Below, one piece after another: positions 8,090 to 16,274 of a stretch of 64,000 nucleotides of DNA. The DNA is taken from the NCBI RefSeq assembly GCF_003428875.1, contig NZ_QQRS01000002.1:62001-126000 (forward strand). Direction: 5' to 3'. The position numbers and the translations under genes are program-made. Position 1 is the stretch's first letter; each line of letters opens with the position of its first letter. This DNA is from Planomicrobium okeanokoites (GTDB lineage Bacteria; Bacillota; Bacilli; Bacillales_A; Planococcaceae). The notes beneath the pieces were generated by a model. The model had not been told where the DNA came from, did not search any database, and worked only from the letters and a program-made list of their open reading frames with translations.

Positions 8090-8967
8090 CTCTTACCCGC
8101 CACCTTCAGGAATATTTCTTCCAGCGAAGCGCTCTGCCTGTCGATTCCCGCGATTCCGCTTTCCTCATTTGCCAAAACTGCAAGAACCTGCCGCATCGCG
8201 GGGCCTTCATCAGTTAAAGGAAGTGCAATAACATGCCTGTCTCTGATCATCGGCCATAACTTGCGGCTCTCAAACTGCATGGCGGCCTGTTCCGTTTCAA
8301 AACGAAGACGGATTCTCGGTTCAGCGTAACGTTTCTTCACTTCTGACAAGGACCCCTGCTCAACGAGTTTTCCTTCTTTCAGAAATAATAATTGGTCGGT
8401 CATTTCTTCCGCATCATTCAAAATATGTGTGGAGTATAGAATGGTCGTATCTTGCTGAAGCGATTTCAATAAATCCATAATTTCGCGTCGGCCCGCAGGA
8501 TCCAGCGCTGACACCGGTTCATCCAGCAATAGTAATTTCGGCTGATGCACAATTGCCTGGGCCAATCCCAGCCGCTGCCGCATTCCACCTGAAAAGGTTC
8601 CGGTCTTTTTATTGACAGCTGAACCAAGTCCGACAAAATCCAATGTCCTCATCGATTGCTGCCGCACTTTTTTCCCGTCTACACCGCTGATCTGCGCCGC
8701 CATTTCAGTAAATTCCAACGCGCTTAACCAAGGGAAAAATTGTGGATACTGCGGCAAGAAGCCGACCCCCGATTTGAAATCCCGTTGAATCGAACCTTCC
8801 GATTCCTTCAATAGCCCCGCGATCATTGACAGCGTAGTCGTTTTTCCGGAACCATTCGGCCCAATTAATGCAGTAGCGGTTCTTTCTTCAAGCGCAAAAG
8901 AAACACGGTCCACCGCCAAATTACCGTTATAGGATTTTGTCAGTCCTTTCACTTCCAGCAAACTCAA
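8086..8967 (-). CDS. ABC transporter ATP-binding protein, YxlF-like
   Basis: Walker A is IGPNGSGKTT, the ABC signature is FSGGMRQRL, and Walker B is LLLLDEPVSALD, followed by the H-loop STHILND. The C-terminal extension of about 80 residues is typical of exporter ATPases of the NatA/YxlF type. TTG 8967 is the likely start: GGGAGGCGG lies five bases upstream, and the TTG overlaps the stop of the preceding small gene. It energises the permease encoded next. Confidence 0.9.
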   Translation of the reverse strand: MSLLEVKGLTKSYNGNLAVDRVSFALEERTATALIGPNGSGKTTTLSMIAGLLKESEGSIQRDFKSGVGFLPQYPQFFPWLSALEFTEMAAQISGVDGKKVRQQSMRTLDFVGLGSAVNKKTGTFSGGMRQRLGLAQAIVHQPKLLLLDEPVSALDPAGRREIMDLLKSLQQDTTILYSTHILNDAEEMTDQLLFLKEGKLVEQGSLSEVKKRYAEPRIRLRFETEQAAMQFESRKLWPMIRDRHVIALPLTDEGPAMRQVLAVLANEESGIAGIDRQSASLEEIFLKVAGKR

Positions 8968-9158
8968 TAGTTCCGCCTCCCAACCACAAAGTATAAAATC
9001 GGACCGATGATGTTCACCACCACAATGATTACTCCCCACATCCATTTGGGTCCGTTCGTATAAGGAATCTTTATCAAGTCAATCAAAGCGAAGATCATTA
9101 ACCCCAATTGAATGAGCAGTACCGGCAATAATAGCAGTAAAAGCTTGGATTCTTCCAT
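8964..9158 (-). CDS. Small membrane protein with PLDc_N domain, YxlE-like
   Basis: The 64-aa protein has two membrane segments (residues about 5-25 and 40-60) and the PLDc_N signature, with WMWGVIIVVVNIIGPILYFVVGRR at its end. This short domain alone matches YxlE. In B. subtilis YxlE is part of the sigY operon, where it acts as a negative regulator of SigY activity. Here no sigma factor gene lies upstream, so that role cannot be assumed. It leads the three-gene operon. Confidence 0.8.
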   Translation of the reverse strand: MEESKLLLLLLPVLLIQLGLMIFALIDLIKIPYTNGPKWMWGVIIVVVNIIGPILYFVVGRRNY

Positions 9159-9267
9159 TTTCGCAACCCCTTTTTTTGGCTGTTTACAAATTGTTCCTTG
9201 ATACTAATATAGAACAAAGCTTACCTTATAGCCATATGTGCTTTAAATTTGCACTGCTTATAAGCAC

Positions 9268-9304
9268 ATAAAAAATAGCCTGCAGCAGAAAGCCGCAGAC
9301 TGTT
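9268..9304 (-). terminator. Intrinsic terminator after msrA
   Basis: On the minus strand AGTCTGCGGC and TGCTGCAGGCT pair (with G-U pairs) around a TTTC loop and are followed by ATTTTTT, just after the msrA stop. Confidence 0.75.
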
Positions 9305-9313
9305 TTAGCCATT

Positions 9314-9994
9314 TCACCATTTAATGGTCTCCAATTTATTGAGCAGAACTTCTTTATCCTCTTCATCGATATTCCATAAGGCTATTTCGTTCTTAAGCAA
9401 ACGCAATTTCCCGTAGCCTTTGACAAATCCGTTCAGCCTTGCCGCAAAAGTTGAATCGATGAGCAGTTCCGGTTTTGGGAACAGATCTTGTAATTGCTGC
9501 AGCGTATTCGGATATCGCTTCAAATAGTATTTTTGATGCCGCTCATCCGCCATTGTGAAATTCTCGTATTCTGCAATTTCCGTTTCAATCGCTTCACCGA
9601 GATTTCGCTCCATTTCCTTCCGGACTTTCTTTATCGCTTCTTTTTGCTGTCCACTCCGGTAGCGAAGCATTGATATATACTGGCGTCCTTTATAGTTTCC
9701 GCGGTTCGGGTAATGATTTTGCCAAAACTTCCTCAGAATTTCCTCATAGCTGATTATAGTGGGATCAAAATCAATCTCCACTGTTTCAGTGTGATCTCCC
9801 ATATGACGATAGGTCGGCTTCGGAGAAGTGCCGCCCGCAAAGCCTACACGTGTCCTTAATACACCTTGCGTGCTGCCGAACATCGCTTCCGGCCCCCAAA
9901 AACACCCCATGCCGAATGTTGCGGTCTCAACCGTTACAGCTTGCGGATTATATTTTTTTATCATGTCTTCGACAGTCTGATAACCTTGAAACAT
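9314..9994 (-). CDS. msrA: Peptide-methionine (S)-S-oxide reductase
   Basis: MsrA reduces methionine-S-sulfoxide in proteins. The catalytic motif GCFWGPE is near residues 30-36, and GFAGG, YRHMGDHTETVEIDFDP and the RGNYKGRQYIS block are present. The protein is about 226 aa, longer than the minimal MsrA; the final 50 residues (after DLFPKPELL) form a helical tail not seen in the core enzyme. ATG 9994 lies eight bases after GGGAG; GTG codons upstream are less likely. No msrB is adjacent. Confidence 0.93.
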   Translation of the reverse strand: MFQGYQTVEDMIKKYNPQAVTVETATFGMGCFWGPEAMFGSTQGVLRTRVGFAGGTSPKPTYRHMGDHTETVEIDFDPTIISYEEILRKFWQNHYPNRGNYKGRQYISMLRYRSGQQKEAIKKVRKEMERNLGEAIETEIAEYENFTMADERHQKYYLKRYPNTLQQLQDLFPKPELLIDSTFAARLNGFVKGYGKLRLLKNEIALWNIDEEDKEVLLNKLETIKW

Positions 9995-10183
9995 ATTCAC
10001 CACTCCCTGTTTATTTTATTCCCCAAATACCACAACTTAAGCGGGCGATTTGAAAAGCGGCCAAATACAATGAATTGTAAAGGGACATCACACGACAAGA
10101 CTTGAAGCATCCAATAAAATGGAGTTAATAAATATTTTTTCATGACAGGCTGCTGCTTCAAAAAAAGAAAGCGGGTGTTGAAA

Positions 10184-10765
10184 ATGAAAAATAAGGAGAA
10201 GGACATCAGAGCTTATTTCAATAAGCTCGACAGAAGTTTTTTCATGGACAGATTCAAGGAAATGGCTTCCTTCGATGAAGCAATTCCAATCGGGCACGAA
10301 CAAACTATATCCCAGCCTTCCCTCGTCCTCGAAATGACTCTTGCCCTTGAGCCCGAAACCGATTCCAGAGTGCTGGAGATAGGAACAGGTTCAGGATTTC
10401 AAACTTCTTTATTGGCTGAGTTCGCCTCCCAAGTCTACACGGTCGAACGGATTGAAGAACTGTATCATCGCGCAAAAGAGCGGCTTGATGAATCAGGTTT
10501 CAGTAATATCTCTTTTAAACTCGATGACGGCAGCATGGGATGGGAAGAAAATGCCCCTTATGACCGGATAATGGTGACCGCTGCGGCATCGGCAATCCCT
10601 GAAGAGCTGCTGAACCAATTGGCTTTCGGCGGTAAAATGATCATCCCGGTCGGTTCTTCCTTCAGTCAGGAATTAAAGCTGATTGAAAAAGATGAAAATG
10701 GCAAAATCCATTCCACCGTACTGAACCACGTCCGCTTTGTGCCGTTGAAGGGGAAGTATGAGTAG
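10184..10765 (+). CDS. Protein-L-isoaspartate O-methyltransferase-like protein
   Basis: The SAM-dependent methyltransferase core is clear: VLEIGTGSGFQTSLLAEFA (motif I), YTVERIEELYHRAKERL (post I) and the upstream PIGHEQTISQP segment that is diagnostic of the PCMT family. PCMT repairs isoaspartyl residues in damaged proteins. ATG 10184 is favoured because the extra residues upstream are Cys/Lys-rich and unlike the family; the ribosome binding site is weak. The gene is monocistronic and followed by palindromic repeats. True Pcm activity is likely but not certain. Confidence 0.83.
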   Translation: MKNKEKDIRAYFNKLDRSFFMDRFKEMASFDEAIPIGHEQTISQPSLVLEMTLALEPETDSRVLEIGTGSGFQTSLLAEFASQVYTVERIEELYHRAKERLDESGFSNISFKLDDGSMGWEENAPYDRIMVTAAASAIPEELLNQLAFGGKMIIPVGSSFSQELKLIEKDENGKIHSTVLNHVRFVPLKGKYE

Positions 10766-10769
10766 ATAA

Positions 10770-10890
10770 GAAAAGCGGAAACGGCCGTTCAGCTCCGACA
10801 AGCGTAAGACGATTTGGCGAAGCGGCGTGTTTTCAGCCGCACAGCCAAAGTGGCTTACGACTCGAGGAGTTGGCCGTTGAAGTCTGGACA
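10770..10890. repeat. Palindromic repeat element, copy 1
   Basis: The element runs from GAAAAGCGGAAACGGCCGTT to AGTCTGGACA and contains nested inverted repeats: GCGTAAG with CTTACG, TTTGGC with GCCAAA, and GCGGC with GCCGC. The right part reads GACTCGAGGAGTTGGCCG. The same left and right ends recur at 10895-11104, 36801-36920 and 36924-37044. It belongs to a dispersed intergenic palindromic family and does not code. Confidence 0.8.
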
Positions 10891-10894
10891 ATAC

Positions 10895-11104
10895 GAAAAG
10901 CGACTGTGCCCGTTAAGCTCTGACAAGCATAAGACAGACCACGTAGACAGTTGTATTGCTAATGCAAGCGGGCAGTTTAAAACCATGCTCCTGCATCGCT
11001 TCGCTGCTTCGTCGCAAAGACTTAGCCTCGCAAGCGTCGGCTAATGTCTTCGCAGCTGGGCTGGCTTATGACTCGAAGAGCTGGGCCACAGGAGTCTGGA
11101 CACA
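10895..11104. repeat. Palindromic repeat element, copy 2 (long variant)
   Basis: It starts GAAAAGCGACTGTGCCCGTT and ends GACTCGAAGAGCTGGGCC...AGTCTGGACA like copy 1, but the centre is about 90 bp longer and includes CTTCGCTGCTTCGTCGCAAAG. The inner arms ACAAGCATAAGAC and GGCTTATGACTCG remain roughly complementary. Confidence 0.75.
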
Positions 11105-11139
11105 GAAAAGCGGAAACGGCCGTTCAGCTCCGACAAGCT
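11105..11139. repeat. Palindromic repeat element, copy 3 (left end only)
   Basis: This 35-bp stretch repeats the first 35 bp of copy 1 (from GAAAAGCGGAAACGGCCGTT to CGACAAGC) and then breaks off. The three copies fill nearly all of the 10766-11155 gap, in which I see no gene. Confidence 0.8.
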
Positions 11140-11155
11140 AAAAAGGATAAATAGC

Positions 11156-11207
11156 AAAAGCTGTACTCCGTCCATCTTTCACAGGGACTGGAGCACAGCT
11201 TCTTCTT
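11156..11207. terminator. Intrinsic terminator after the DUF2243 gene
   Basis: AAGCTGTACTCCGTCC and GGACTGGAGCACAGCTT form a long stem with two mismatches around an 11-base loop. The flanks are pyrimidine-rich on the plus strand and TTTTGC on the minus strand. Confidence 0.65.
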
Positions 11208-11228
11208 TTCCGATCAATGGAACCTATA

Positions 11229-11738
11229 TTAATTCGCGCTTTTTTTCTTTCGTTGATTTTCCTTTTTTGTCTGAAGCACCAGAAATAATCCGGTCAGTAA
11301 AAAAAGTCCGCCGCTTGCATTCCAGGCAATGTCATAAGGCAGGACATCCATGCCATAGCGGACTTGGTGGAAACCGAACACCTTATGGATGACAAAACCA
11401 TCAAACAGCAAGTAAAGCCCTGAGCCCATCAGCGCAGAACCCACCCACCTTTTCGGCCAGACAGCATTTCTCCGGCGCAAACTGGAAAGCAGGAAAAGTC
11501 CAGTTACTGTCGCAATCCAAGCGAATAAATTCACCAAACCATCCGAAAAAACACCTGTCTTTTCATCGGCAAGATCATAAAAATGATTCCACTGCAGTAA
11601 CTGATTAAATACAGTCCCGATGAAAAATGACATCATTCCGATTCCAAAGAGGAGTCCTGACCAAAAATTGCGGGGAGCGAATACTTCCCGGTTTCTTAAA
11701 TTACCATAAGAAACCACTCGATCCGAATTGTTTTCCAT
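11229..11738 (-). CDS. DUF2243 family membrane protein
   Basis: The 169-aa protein has four predicted membrane helices (from FWSGLLFGIGMMSFFIG on). The conserved NQLLQWNHFYD and LFDGFVIHKVFGFHQVRYG blocks are typical of DUF2243. The His residues in and near these helices could bind metal or haem; I do not know of an established function. The C-terminus is Lys-rich and cytoplasmic. It is a single gene between repeats and a small ORF. Confidence 0.85.
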   Translation of the reverse strand: MENNSDRVVSYGNLRNREVFAPRNFWSGLLFGIGMMSFFIGTVFNQLLQWNHFYDLADEKTGVFSDGLVNLFAWIATVTGLFLLSSLRRRNAVWPKRWVGSALMGSGLYLLFDGFVIHKVFGFHQVRYGMDVLPYDIAWNASGGLFLLTGLFLVLQTKKENQRKKKSAN

Positions 11739-11943
11739 TCCATCCCCCTCCCAGAATTTGAATTTCGAGAGACAGAACAGAACGGCTGCTGCAATTACAT
11801 ATTGAAAGTAGAACTATAAAACAAAAACTGAGGATAAATTCCATTATCCATTTTACTCAGGTTCTATTAAGCCTCTTAGGATAAAATACCCTCTATCGTT
11901 CTTTTCAAACAAATAAATACCAATTATGAAAGTTAATTACCAT

Positions 11944-12234
11944 TCACATGACTAATTGAGGTTTATGGCAATACGTACAAAATTCAAATCCCTCTGCTGA
12001 TTCAAGTGTCAGAACATAATCTCTTGCCGCAGTAAATTCCCTCTTATCTACAGGTGTATCCAGAAAGCCGCATTCATCACCCGCAAACCTTTGATCGTGT
12101 ATCTTCTTATTTTTATGGTCTATAAAATAAGTAATAGTAAAAGCTCCTTTCTCTCCCTTAAACAGAAAAAACCGAAAAGAACCCATTATAGGGGCTCTTT
12201 CCGGCTCTGTTTCCAGCTCTATTGTCTGAAACAT
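11944..12234 (-). CDS. Hypothetical 96-aa protein with C-terminal CxxC
   Basis: I do not recognise it. The composition is that of a real soluble protein (balanced charge, beta-rich SFRFFLFKGEKGAFTITYFIDH), and it ends with FCTYCHKP, a possible single zinc knuckle or redox pair. The ribosome binding site is weak (ATTGGTAAA), and the flanking gaps are AT-rich, which lowers confidence. No neighbour suggests a role. Confidence 0.5.
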   Translation of the reverse strand: MFQTIELETEPERAPIMGSFRFFLFKGEKGAFTITYFIDHKNKKIHDQRFAGDECGFLDTPVDKREFTAARDYVLTLESAEGFEFCTYCHKPQLVM

Positions 12235-12265
12235 TTTACCAATGAATGTATGTGTTTTGTTAGTC

Positions 12266-12280
12266 CAGGGCTGGGCCCTG
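12266..12280. repeat. Short perfect inverted repeat
   Basis: CAGGGC and GCCCTG flank a TGG spacer in the gap between the 96-aa ORF and the HMA-like gene. It could be a protein-binding site; nothing else supports a function. Confidence 0.3.
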
Positions 12281-12377
12281 ATGAATTATGGATAAAATAT
12301 TAAATGGAAATGCTAGTTGTTTTCCAAGTAGTTTCACCTTACTATAGATACCTCTATGCGTAAAGGAAAGAGAGCTT

Positions 12378-12584
12378 TCATGCGATATGAAAACCTTCGA
12401 TTTGTATTCGCTGAATAATCTGTTCTTCAGAAGTTTGATTTTCGTCAAAAGTGATTTTCACTTCTCCATCCTCAACATCGATCAAAGCTCTTTCGACTTC
12501 GGGAACATCCGCTAAAATCCCTTCCAGTGATTGTATCGGTTTTTCTGCTGTCGCCTCTTTAATGTAGATAGTCATTGTCTGCAT
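12378..12584 (-). CDS. HMA-like small protein without metal-binding cysteines
   Basis: The 68-aa protein has the beta-alpha-beta-beta-alpha-beta pattern of heavy-metal-associated domains (VERALIDVEDGEVKITFDE and the IQRIQIEGFHI end match the typical V-V--GEV-V-YDE and I-----I---GY pattern). The metal-binding CxxC in the first loop is replaced by AEKP, and there is no Cys at all. It therefore probably does not carry copper. AAGGATG precedes the ATG. It lies 27 bp from the ktr gene upstream on the same strand. Confidence 0.7.
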   Translation of the reverse strand: MQTMTIYIKEATAEKPIQSLEGILADVPEVERALIDVEDGEVKITFDENQTSEEQIIQRIQIEGFHIA

Positions 12585-12611
12585 CGAATCATCCTTCCAT
12601 AACAGAATTAT

Positions 12612-13271
12612 TTATAACCTCTTATCTTCGAGTTTTTTCAAATCATTACGATGTCCCATTACCACTAGAATATCTTCCATTGAAATAACATCATCTGGAT
12701 GAGGAGCGATATTAACATCTTGCCCTCTCTTGATAGCGAGGGTAATACAATTGAATTTTGTCCGAATGTCCAGCTGCATCAGCGTTTTACCGGCAATTTT
12801 CTCTGTCGCCGCCAACTCCACGATACTATAGTCATCCGAAAGATCGATGTAATCGACGATTTTTTCCGAATCGACATGGTGAGCGACGCGGACGCCCATT
12901 TCATATTCCGGCTGGATAACACGGTCGGCACCGACCTTTTCAAGAATTTTTTTATGCTGAAGATCGCGGGCTTTCACCCATATTCTTTCCAATCCAATTT
13001 CCTTCAGCATCAGTGTACACAAAACACTTGCCTGCAGATCATCTCCAATAGCTACAATAGCCTGGTCAAAATTCCTGACTCCTAAAGCTTTCAGCTGGGA
13101 CTTATCCGTCGCGTCGGCAACAGATGCCTGCGAAGCATATTCAGCCATGCTCTCAACTTTGTCAGGATCCATATCCAAAGCCATCACTTCATGGCCGAGT
13201 TTATATAATTCCCGGCACACACTGCTGCCAAACCTTCCCAATCCAACAACTACTATTTGCTTTTTTTTCAC
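12612..13271 (-). CDS. Potassium channel regulatory subunit, KtrA/KtrC family
   Basis: The 219-aa protein has an RCK_N domain (residues 1-120, with the nucleotide-binding GLGRFGSSV at the start and an acidic ALDMD after the second strand) and an RCK_C (TrkA_C) domain from about 135. This is the peripheral gating subunit of Ktr K+ uptake systems, expected to bind ATP/ADP, and possibly c-di-AMP through RCK_C. No ktrB/ktrD membrane subunit is adjacent, as for B. subtilis ktrC. Confidence 0.9.
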   Translation of the reverse strand: MKKKQIVVVGLGRFGSSVCRELYKLGHEVMALDMDPDKVESMAEYASQASVADATDKSQLKALGVRNFDQAIVAIGDDLQASVLCTLMLKEIGLERIWVKARDLQHKKILEKVGADRVIQPEYEMGVRVAHHVDSEKIVDYIDLSDDYSIVELAATEKIAGKTLMQLDIRTKFNCITLAIKRGQDVNIAPHPDDVISMEDILVVMGHRNDLKKLEDKRL

Positions 13272-13296
13272 GGTCTCTCCTCATTTCCAATAAAAA

Positions 13297-15405
13297 CTAA
13301 AATTCCATTTTCAGTTTGCCGTCTTCCAGAATCAGCTTAGCGCTGAACTTTTTGCCGTTTTTTGATACGAAGCCTTTCATTACAGGCGTCTTCCCTTTTG
13401 TGCATAAGTATTCAATCGTTTTTGCTGTCAGCCTTTTCTTCAGGAATGTTGACGGAAATGACTGCTTGCAGCCATTGGCATACTCGGTACAGCTGAAGAA
13501 TCCTCTGCTGGAGACGATGCTCCCTTTTTTGCAGCGCGGACATAAAGCGATCGCATCTTTGCTGTTGGCCATTTCCACACGGTCCGGCAAGCCATTTGTC
13601 TGCAGCTGAGAAGGAACATCTGTCAGCAGCTTTTCAATGAACTTTCCGATTGTGGCCAGAAATACTTCCGGCGACCCCTCTCCGCGTCCGATCTTTTTCA
13701 GGTAACTTTCCCATTTAGCAGTCATGGACGGGCTCGATAATAAATTCCCTTCAATGGCCTGACATAAAATCCGTCCCTTTTCAGTAACAGATACAATGTT
13801 TTTCTTTATTTGGATGTATTCATGCCGTTTAATAGTTTCAATAATATTGCTGCGCGTCGCCTCTGTACCCAGTCCTTCCACTTCTTTCAGTATTTCACTG
13901 TCTTCGGCGTCTTCAGCGAATTTACCGCAAGTCTTCATCATCGCGATCAATTGCCCTTCTGTATATGGTTTCGGAGGTGTCGTCATGCCTTCTTTTACCG
14001 CAACTTTGGCCGCCACTTTCTCCTGTTCGCGAAGTTCGGGCAGCGCTGGGTCTGATTTGCTGTCCTTCGCAACAGGAAACAGTTCCTTCCAGCCTTTATC
14101 AATTTCCGTTTTTCCTGTTGTGAAAAAATGCAGACCTTTGACATCGGTTGTCACTTTCGTCTCCGCATAGCGGTAATCCCTATGGAACATCGCAAGCGTT
14201 GTCCGCAGCACTTCTTCATATAAATTCCGTTCGTCCCGGGCCAGCCCTTCCAGCTTTCTTGCTGTGGGTATGCTTTTTGTCGGGATAATGGCATAATGCT
14301 CCTGCACTTTTGCGTTATCCACGAAACGTTTTTTGGGGGCCCTTGACGCAACCGGAAATTCTGCGCCAATCAATTTCTGGTAGGTTTCCACCTGCTTCGC
14401 CAAATAACTGAATTCCGCGTTCGTAATATGCTGGGTGTCTGTACGCGGATAGCTCACCAGCTTCTTTTCATACAGAGTCTGCATCACGGACAGCACTTTC
14501 GCCGGACTGTATTTCCACTTTCTGTTTGCCGCGGCTTGAAGCGTTGACAATGAATGCAGCTGCGGCGCCGGCTGTCGTTTTTCAGCAGTCTTGACCTGCA
14601 GCACTGTCCCTTCTTCTTTCGGATCAATGGCATGTTTTGCGAGAAGATCTTCCGCTTCCTGCCGAACTTTCGCTTTAATCTTCGCCTTGCCTTTGTATTT
14701 CCCTTTTTCCGCCTGGAAGTCACCTTCGACTTCATAAAAAGGTTCCGGCACAAATGCCTCGATTTCTTTCTCGCGCTGATAAATCAGATAGACCGTCGGC
14801 GTCTGCACCCTGCCGATAGCGAACACTTCGCGGATCCCTTTTTCCTGAAGGAGAAGTGAATATAAACGGGAACCGTTCATGCCGACCAGCCAGTCGCTGA
14901 TTTGACGTGCCCTCGCTTCCTGGTACAGCAGCAAATCCTGCTTATTATCGCGCAGCTGCTGGAAACCCTTTCTCACTTCATCTGCCTCCAGCGAATTGAT
15001 CCACAGCCGTTTGATGTTTTTTCCTCTTACGCCTGTATGATAATAGATGCTGTAGAAAATATTCGACCCTTCCCTGTCTACATCGCAGGCATTAATGACC
15101 GTATCGGTCTGCTGGATCAATTTCTTGATGATATTGAATTGCTGGTATTTGCCGCGCGCCACTTGGAATTGATAATCCCCCGGCAATATAGGAAGAGCAG
15201 CGAGTGACCACTTCCCCCATTTCGGATCGTACGCTTTCGGCTCCTTCAACTCCACCAGATGGCCAATTCCCCAAGTGATATAAGCGCCTTCCGGAAATAT
15301 GGCGTCCGGCATGATTTCCAAAAAACCTTCCCTTTTAGCTGTTTTGAAGGCTTCCGCATAAGCTTTGGCCTGGCTTGGCTTTTCAGCCACTATCACTGGT
15401 TTCAT
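13297..15405 (-). CDS. topB: DNA topoisomerase III
   Basis: This type IA topoisomerase of 702 aa relaxes and decatenates DNA. The Toprim domain starts VIVAEKPSQAKAY and includes CDVDREGSNIFY; the active-site tyrosine is in SYPRTDTQ near residue 319; GLGTEATRSNIIETI follows. The end carries a reduced C-terminal zinc-finger-like region (CPRCKKGSIVSSRGFFSCTEY). ATG 15405 follows GGAAGGAAG; the TTG one codon before is possible. The gene stands alone. Confidence 0.95.
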   Translation of the reverse strand: MKPVIVAEKPSQAKAYAEAFKTAKREGFLEIMPDAIFPEGAYITWGIGHLVELKEPKAYDPKWGKWSLAALPILPGDYQFQVARGKYQQFNIIKKLIQQTDTVINACDVDREGSNIFYSIYYHTGVRGKNIKRLWINSLEADEVRKGFQQLRDNKQDLLLYQEARARQISDWLVGMNGSRLYSLLLQEKGIREVFAIGRVQTPTVYLIYQREKEIEAFVPEPFYEVEGDFQAEKGKYKGKAKIKAKVRQEAEDLLAKHAIDPKEEGTVLQVKTAEKRQPAPQLHSLSTLQAAANRKWKYSPAKVLSVMQTLYEKKLVSYPRTDTQHITNAEFSYLAKQVETYQKLIGAEFPVASRAPKKRFVDNAKVQEHYAIIPTKSIPTARKLEGLARDERNLYEEVLRTTLAMFHRDYRYAETKVTTDVKGLHFFTTGKTEIDKGWKELFPVAKDSKSDPALPELREQEKVAAKVAVKEGMTTPPKPYTEGQLIAMMKTCGKFAEDAEDSEILKEVEGLGTEATRSNIIETIKRHEYIQIKKNIVSVTEKGRILCQAIEGNLLSSPSMTAKWESYLKKIGRGEGSPEVFLATIGKFIEKLLTDVPSQLQTNGLPDRVEMANSKDAIALCPRCKKGSIVSSRGFFSCTEYANGCKQSFPSTFLKKRLTAKTIEYLCTKGKTPVMKGFVSKNGKKFSAKLILEDGKLKMEF

Positions 15406-15540
15406 CAATTTCTTCCTTCCATAAACTTTCTTTTCCTTTATTGTACCCTGCCGGTCAATATTTCATAACCAATAGACATCGGGCGAATGTGTAGATTACA
15501 GCTGGAAGCGGTATAATAATAAAAAAGAGGAGGCATTGCC

Positions 15541-16206
15541 ATGACTGGAAAATCCGCATTGATCGCAGGAGCAACCGGACTTACCGGCAGTAAGCTGGTG
15601 GAGGTCCTGCTGAATCGTCCTGAATATGATAGAGTAACCGTTCTTGTCCGCCGTCCATTGGAGCTGGAGCATCCGAAACTGGAACAAATCCAGGTCGATT
15701 ATTATAGACTAGAAGATTATAAAAAGCACTTTCAAGTGGACGATGTATTTTGCTGTTTGGGTACCACTATTAAAAAGGCAGGTTCACAAAAAGCGTTTCG
15801 AAGAGTCGATTACGATTATCCTGTGGCACTTGCGGAGCTGGCGAAATCAGCCGGCGCAAAAAAATTCCTCGTCATTTCCGCAATTGGCGCAGACTCACGC
15901 TCAAATATTTTCTATAACCGGGTGAAAGGCCAAATGGAAGACGGCCTGAAGAAGTTGGATTTGTCCGCGCTGCATATTTTCCGCCCGTCTCTTTTGCTTG
16001 GTGACCGGAAAGAATTCAGGCTCGGCGAAAAAGCCGCCAGTCTGGTCTCTCCTTTCATCAGCCCTATTCTGCGCGGCGGCATGAAAAAATACAAGCCGAT
16101 ACAGGCGGAGCAAGTTGCACAGGCAATGTATGCTGCAGCGCAGAGTGAAAGTGGCGGCGTCCATATACATCCATCTGATGAAATTGCCGAACTGGCTGGA
16201 CAATAA
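15541..16206 (+). CDS. NAD(P)H-binding oxidoreductase, atypical SDR (TIP30-like)
   Basis: The 221-aa protein begins with the Rossmann motif ALIAGATGLTGSKLVEVLL and continues with VLVRRPL and VFCCLGTTIKKAGS. These are typical of the HTATIP2/TIP30-like atypical short-chain dehydrogenases. YNRVKGQMED holds the YxxxK pair in the usual place. The substrate is unknown. GAGGAGG precedes the ATG, and it is a single gene ended by a terminator. Confidence 0.82.
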   Translation: MTGKSALIAGATGLTGSKLVEVLLNRPEYDRVTVLVRRPLELEHPKLEQIQVDYYRLEDYKKHFQVDDVFCCLGTTIKKAGSQKAFRRVDYDYPVALAELAKSAGAKKFLVISAIGADSRSNIFYNRVKGQMEDGLKKLDLSALHIFRPSLLLGDRKEFRLGEKAASLVSPFISPILRGGMKKYKPIQAEQVAQAMYAAAQSESGGVHIHPSDEIAELAGQ

Positions 16207-16217
16207 TCTTTCAAAAC

Positions 16218-16250
16218 AAAAGCGGAGCCGGCAATCGGCTCCGCTTTCTT
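16218..16250. terminator. Bidirectional intrinsic terminator
   Basis: An 11-bp perfect stem AAGCGGAGCCG with its complement surrounds loop GCAAT, with T-rich flanks on both strands, between convergent genes. Confidence 0.85.
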
Positions 16251-16274
16251 TACGGTCATTCTGTTATAAATAAA

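Noticed and set aside
10814-11141. Two short plus-strand ORFs within the palindromic repeats
   Set aside because: They consist of repeat sequence, lack ribosome binding sites and show no protein-like pattern.
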